A DNA stretch of 64,000 bases from assembly GCF_012641265.1 (NCBI RefSeq), contig NZ_JABAHZ010000001.1:1926997-1990996 (forward strand), written 5' to 3'. Under the pieces are notes generated by a model. The model saw nothing but the letters and a program-made list of their open reading frames with translations, did not search any database and was not told the DNA's origin. Source of the DNA: Chitinophaga eiseniae (GTDB lineage Bacteria; Bacteroidota; Bacteroidia; Chitinophagales; Chitinophagaceae). Position numbers and translations under genes: made by a program. Numbering within the stretch: position 1 is the stretch's first letter; every line of letters starts with the position of its first letter. Positions 63,874 to 64,000 of this stretch are shown one piece after another.

Positions 63874-64000
63874 TGTAGTGCACCCAAAAGTTTGGACAAA
63901 AATGACTATTAATTTAAGCGGCTTTAGTTCGGTATTGTACTGGACTCAAGCCGTTTAATTTTAATTTGATCCTATAGTTATTGTAATAATAAATATATTT
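63874..64000 (-). mobile_element. End of an IS3-family element, cut by window edge
   Basis: The terminal motif TGTAGTGCACCCAAAAGTTTGGACA starts at 63874 and resembles IS3 (IS150-group) ends. Inside, the minus strand carries the transposase C-terminus (63914-64000). The element continues beyond the window. Confidence 0.7.
63914..64000 (-). CDS. IS3-family transposase, C-terminal part
   Basis: 28 residues before TAA: YYNNYRIKLKLNGLSPVQYR and TKAA, the typical last residues of IS150-group transposases (YNNxRIxxKLxGLSPVQYR). The N-terminal part lies outside the window. Confidence 0.8.
   Translation of the reverse strand, partial: KYIYYYNNYRIKLKLNGLSPVQYRTKAA

Overview
The window looks like chromosomal DNA of a member of the Bacteroidota, most likely Chitinophagaceae (Chitinophaga-like). 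This rests on a SusC/SusD pair with a FecI-type sigma factor and FecR, a GH29 fucosidase, REC-AraC response regulators, a grasp-with-spasm RiPP cluster with KGG-type precursors, an AidA/PixA-family protein and remnants of ISL3-, IS256- and IS3-like elements. No rRNA, tRNA or CRISPR array was recognised. All family assignments come from reading motifs; no search was run.

Layout. 1-4.7 kb: truncated AraC regulator, relic of an alpha-galactosidase, GH29 fucosidase, and two convergent REC-AraC regulators, one with a degenerate receiver. 4.7-6.1 kb: gene-free stretch with two terminators and possible small RNAs. 6.1-8.6 kb: papain-like protease with a C-terminal lectin propeller, followed by a chagasin-type inhibitor and a small hypothetical gene. 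8.9-22.1 kb: ECF sigma / FecR / SusC / SusD / secreted NodB-like protein, then an oppositely oriented TPR histidine kinase and sigma-54 activator. 22.4-24.7 kb: two alpha/beta hydrolases and a cupin. 25.2-34.2 kb: porin plus urtABCDE (urea uptake) plus a NarX/NarL-like kinase and regulator, behind an AT-rich leader with paired palindromes.

34.2-39.0 kb: a two-gene unit of a CHAT (caspase-like) protein and a multi-pass membrane protein. 39.8-43.6 kb: HEIGH metallopeptidase, serine beta-lactamase-like hydrolase, NTF2-like protein, AidA/PixA protein. 44.3-48.1 kb: tyrosinase operon with a CxxCH protein and a MerC-like membrane protein. 48.7-55.5 kb: a complete grasp-with-spasm RiPP cluster on the minus strand: five precursors, ATP-grasp ligase, a hidden 59-codon ORF, SPASM protein, C39 peptidase/ABC exporter and HlyD adaptor. 

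56-64 kb is an accessory island: a broken two-gene unit cut by an IS256-type tail, an HNH-nuclease relic, a 1644-residue protein joining an N-terminal STAND-like NTPase, a long helical middle and a C-terminal PLD-like domain, then nested ISL3-family remnants and the end of an IS3-family element. The best candidates for undescribed biology are the NTPase-PLD protein, the CHAT/membrane pair and the two-class precursor array of the RiPP cluster.
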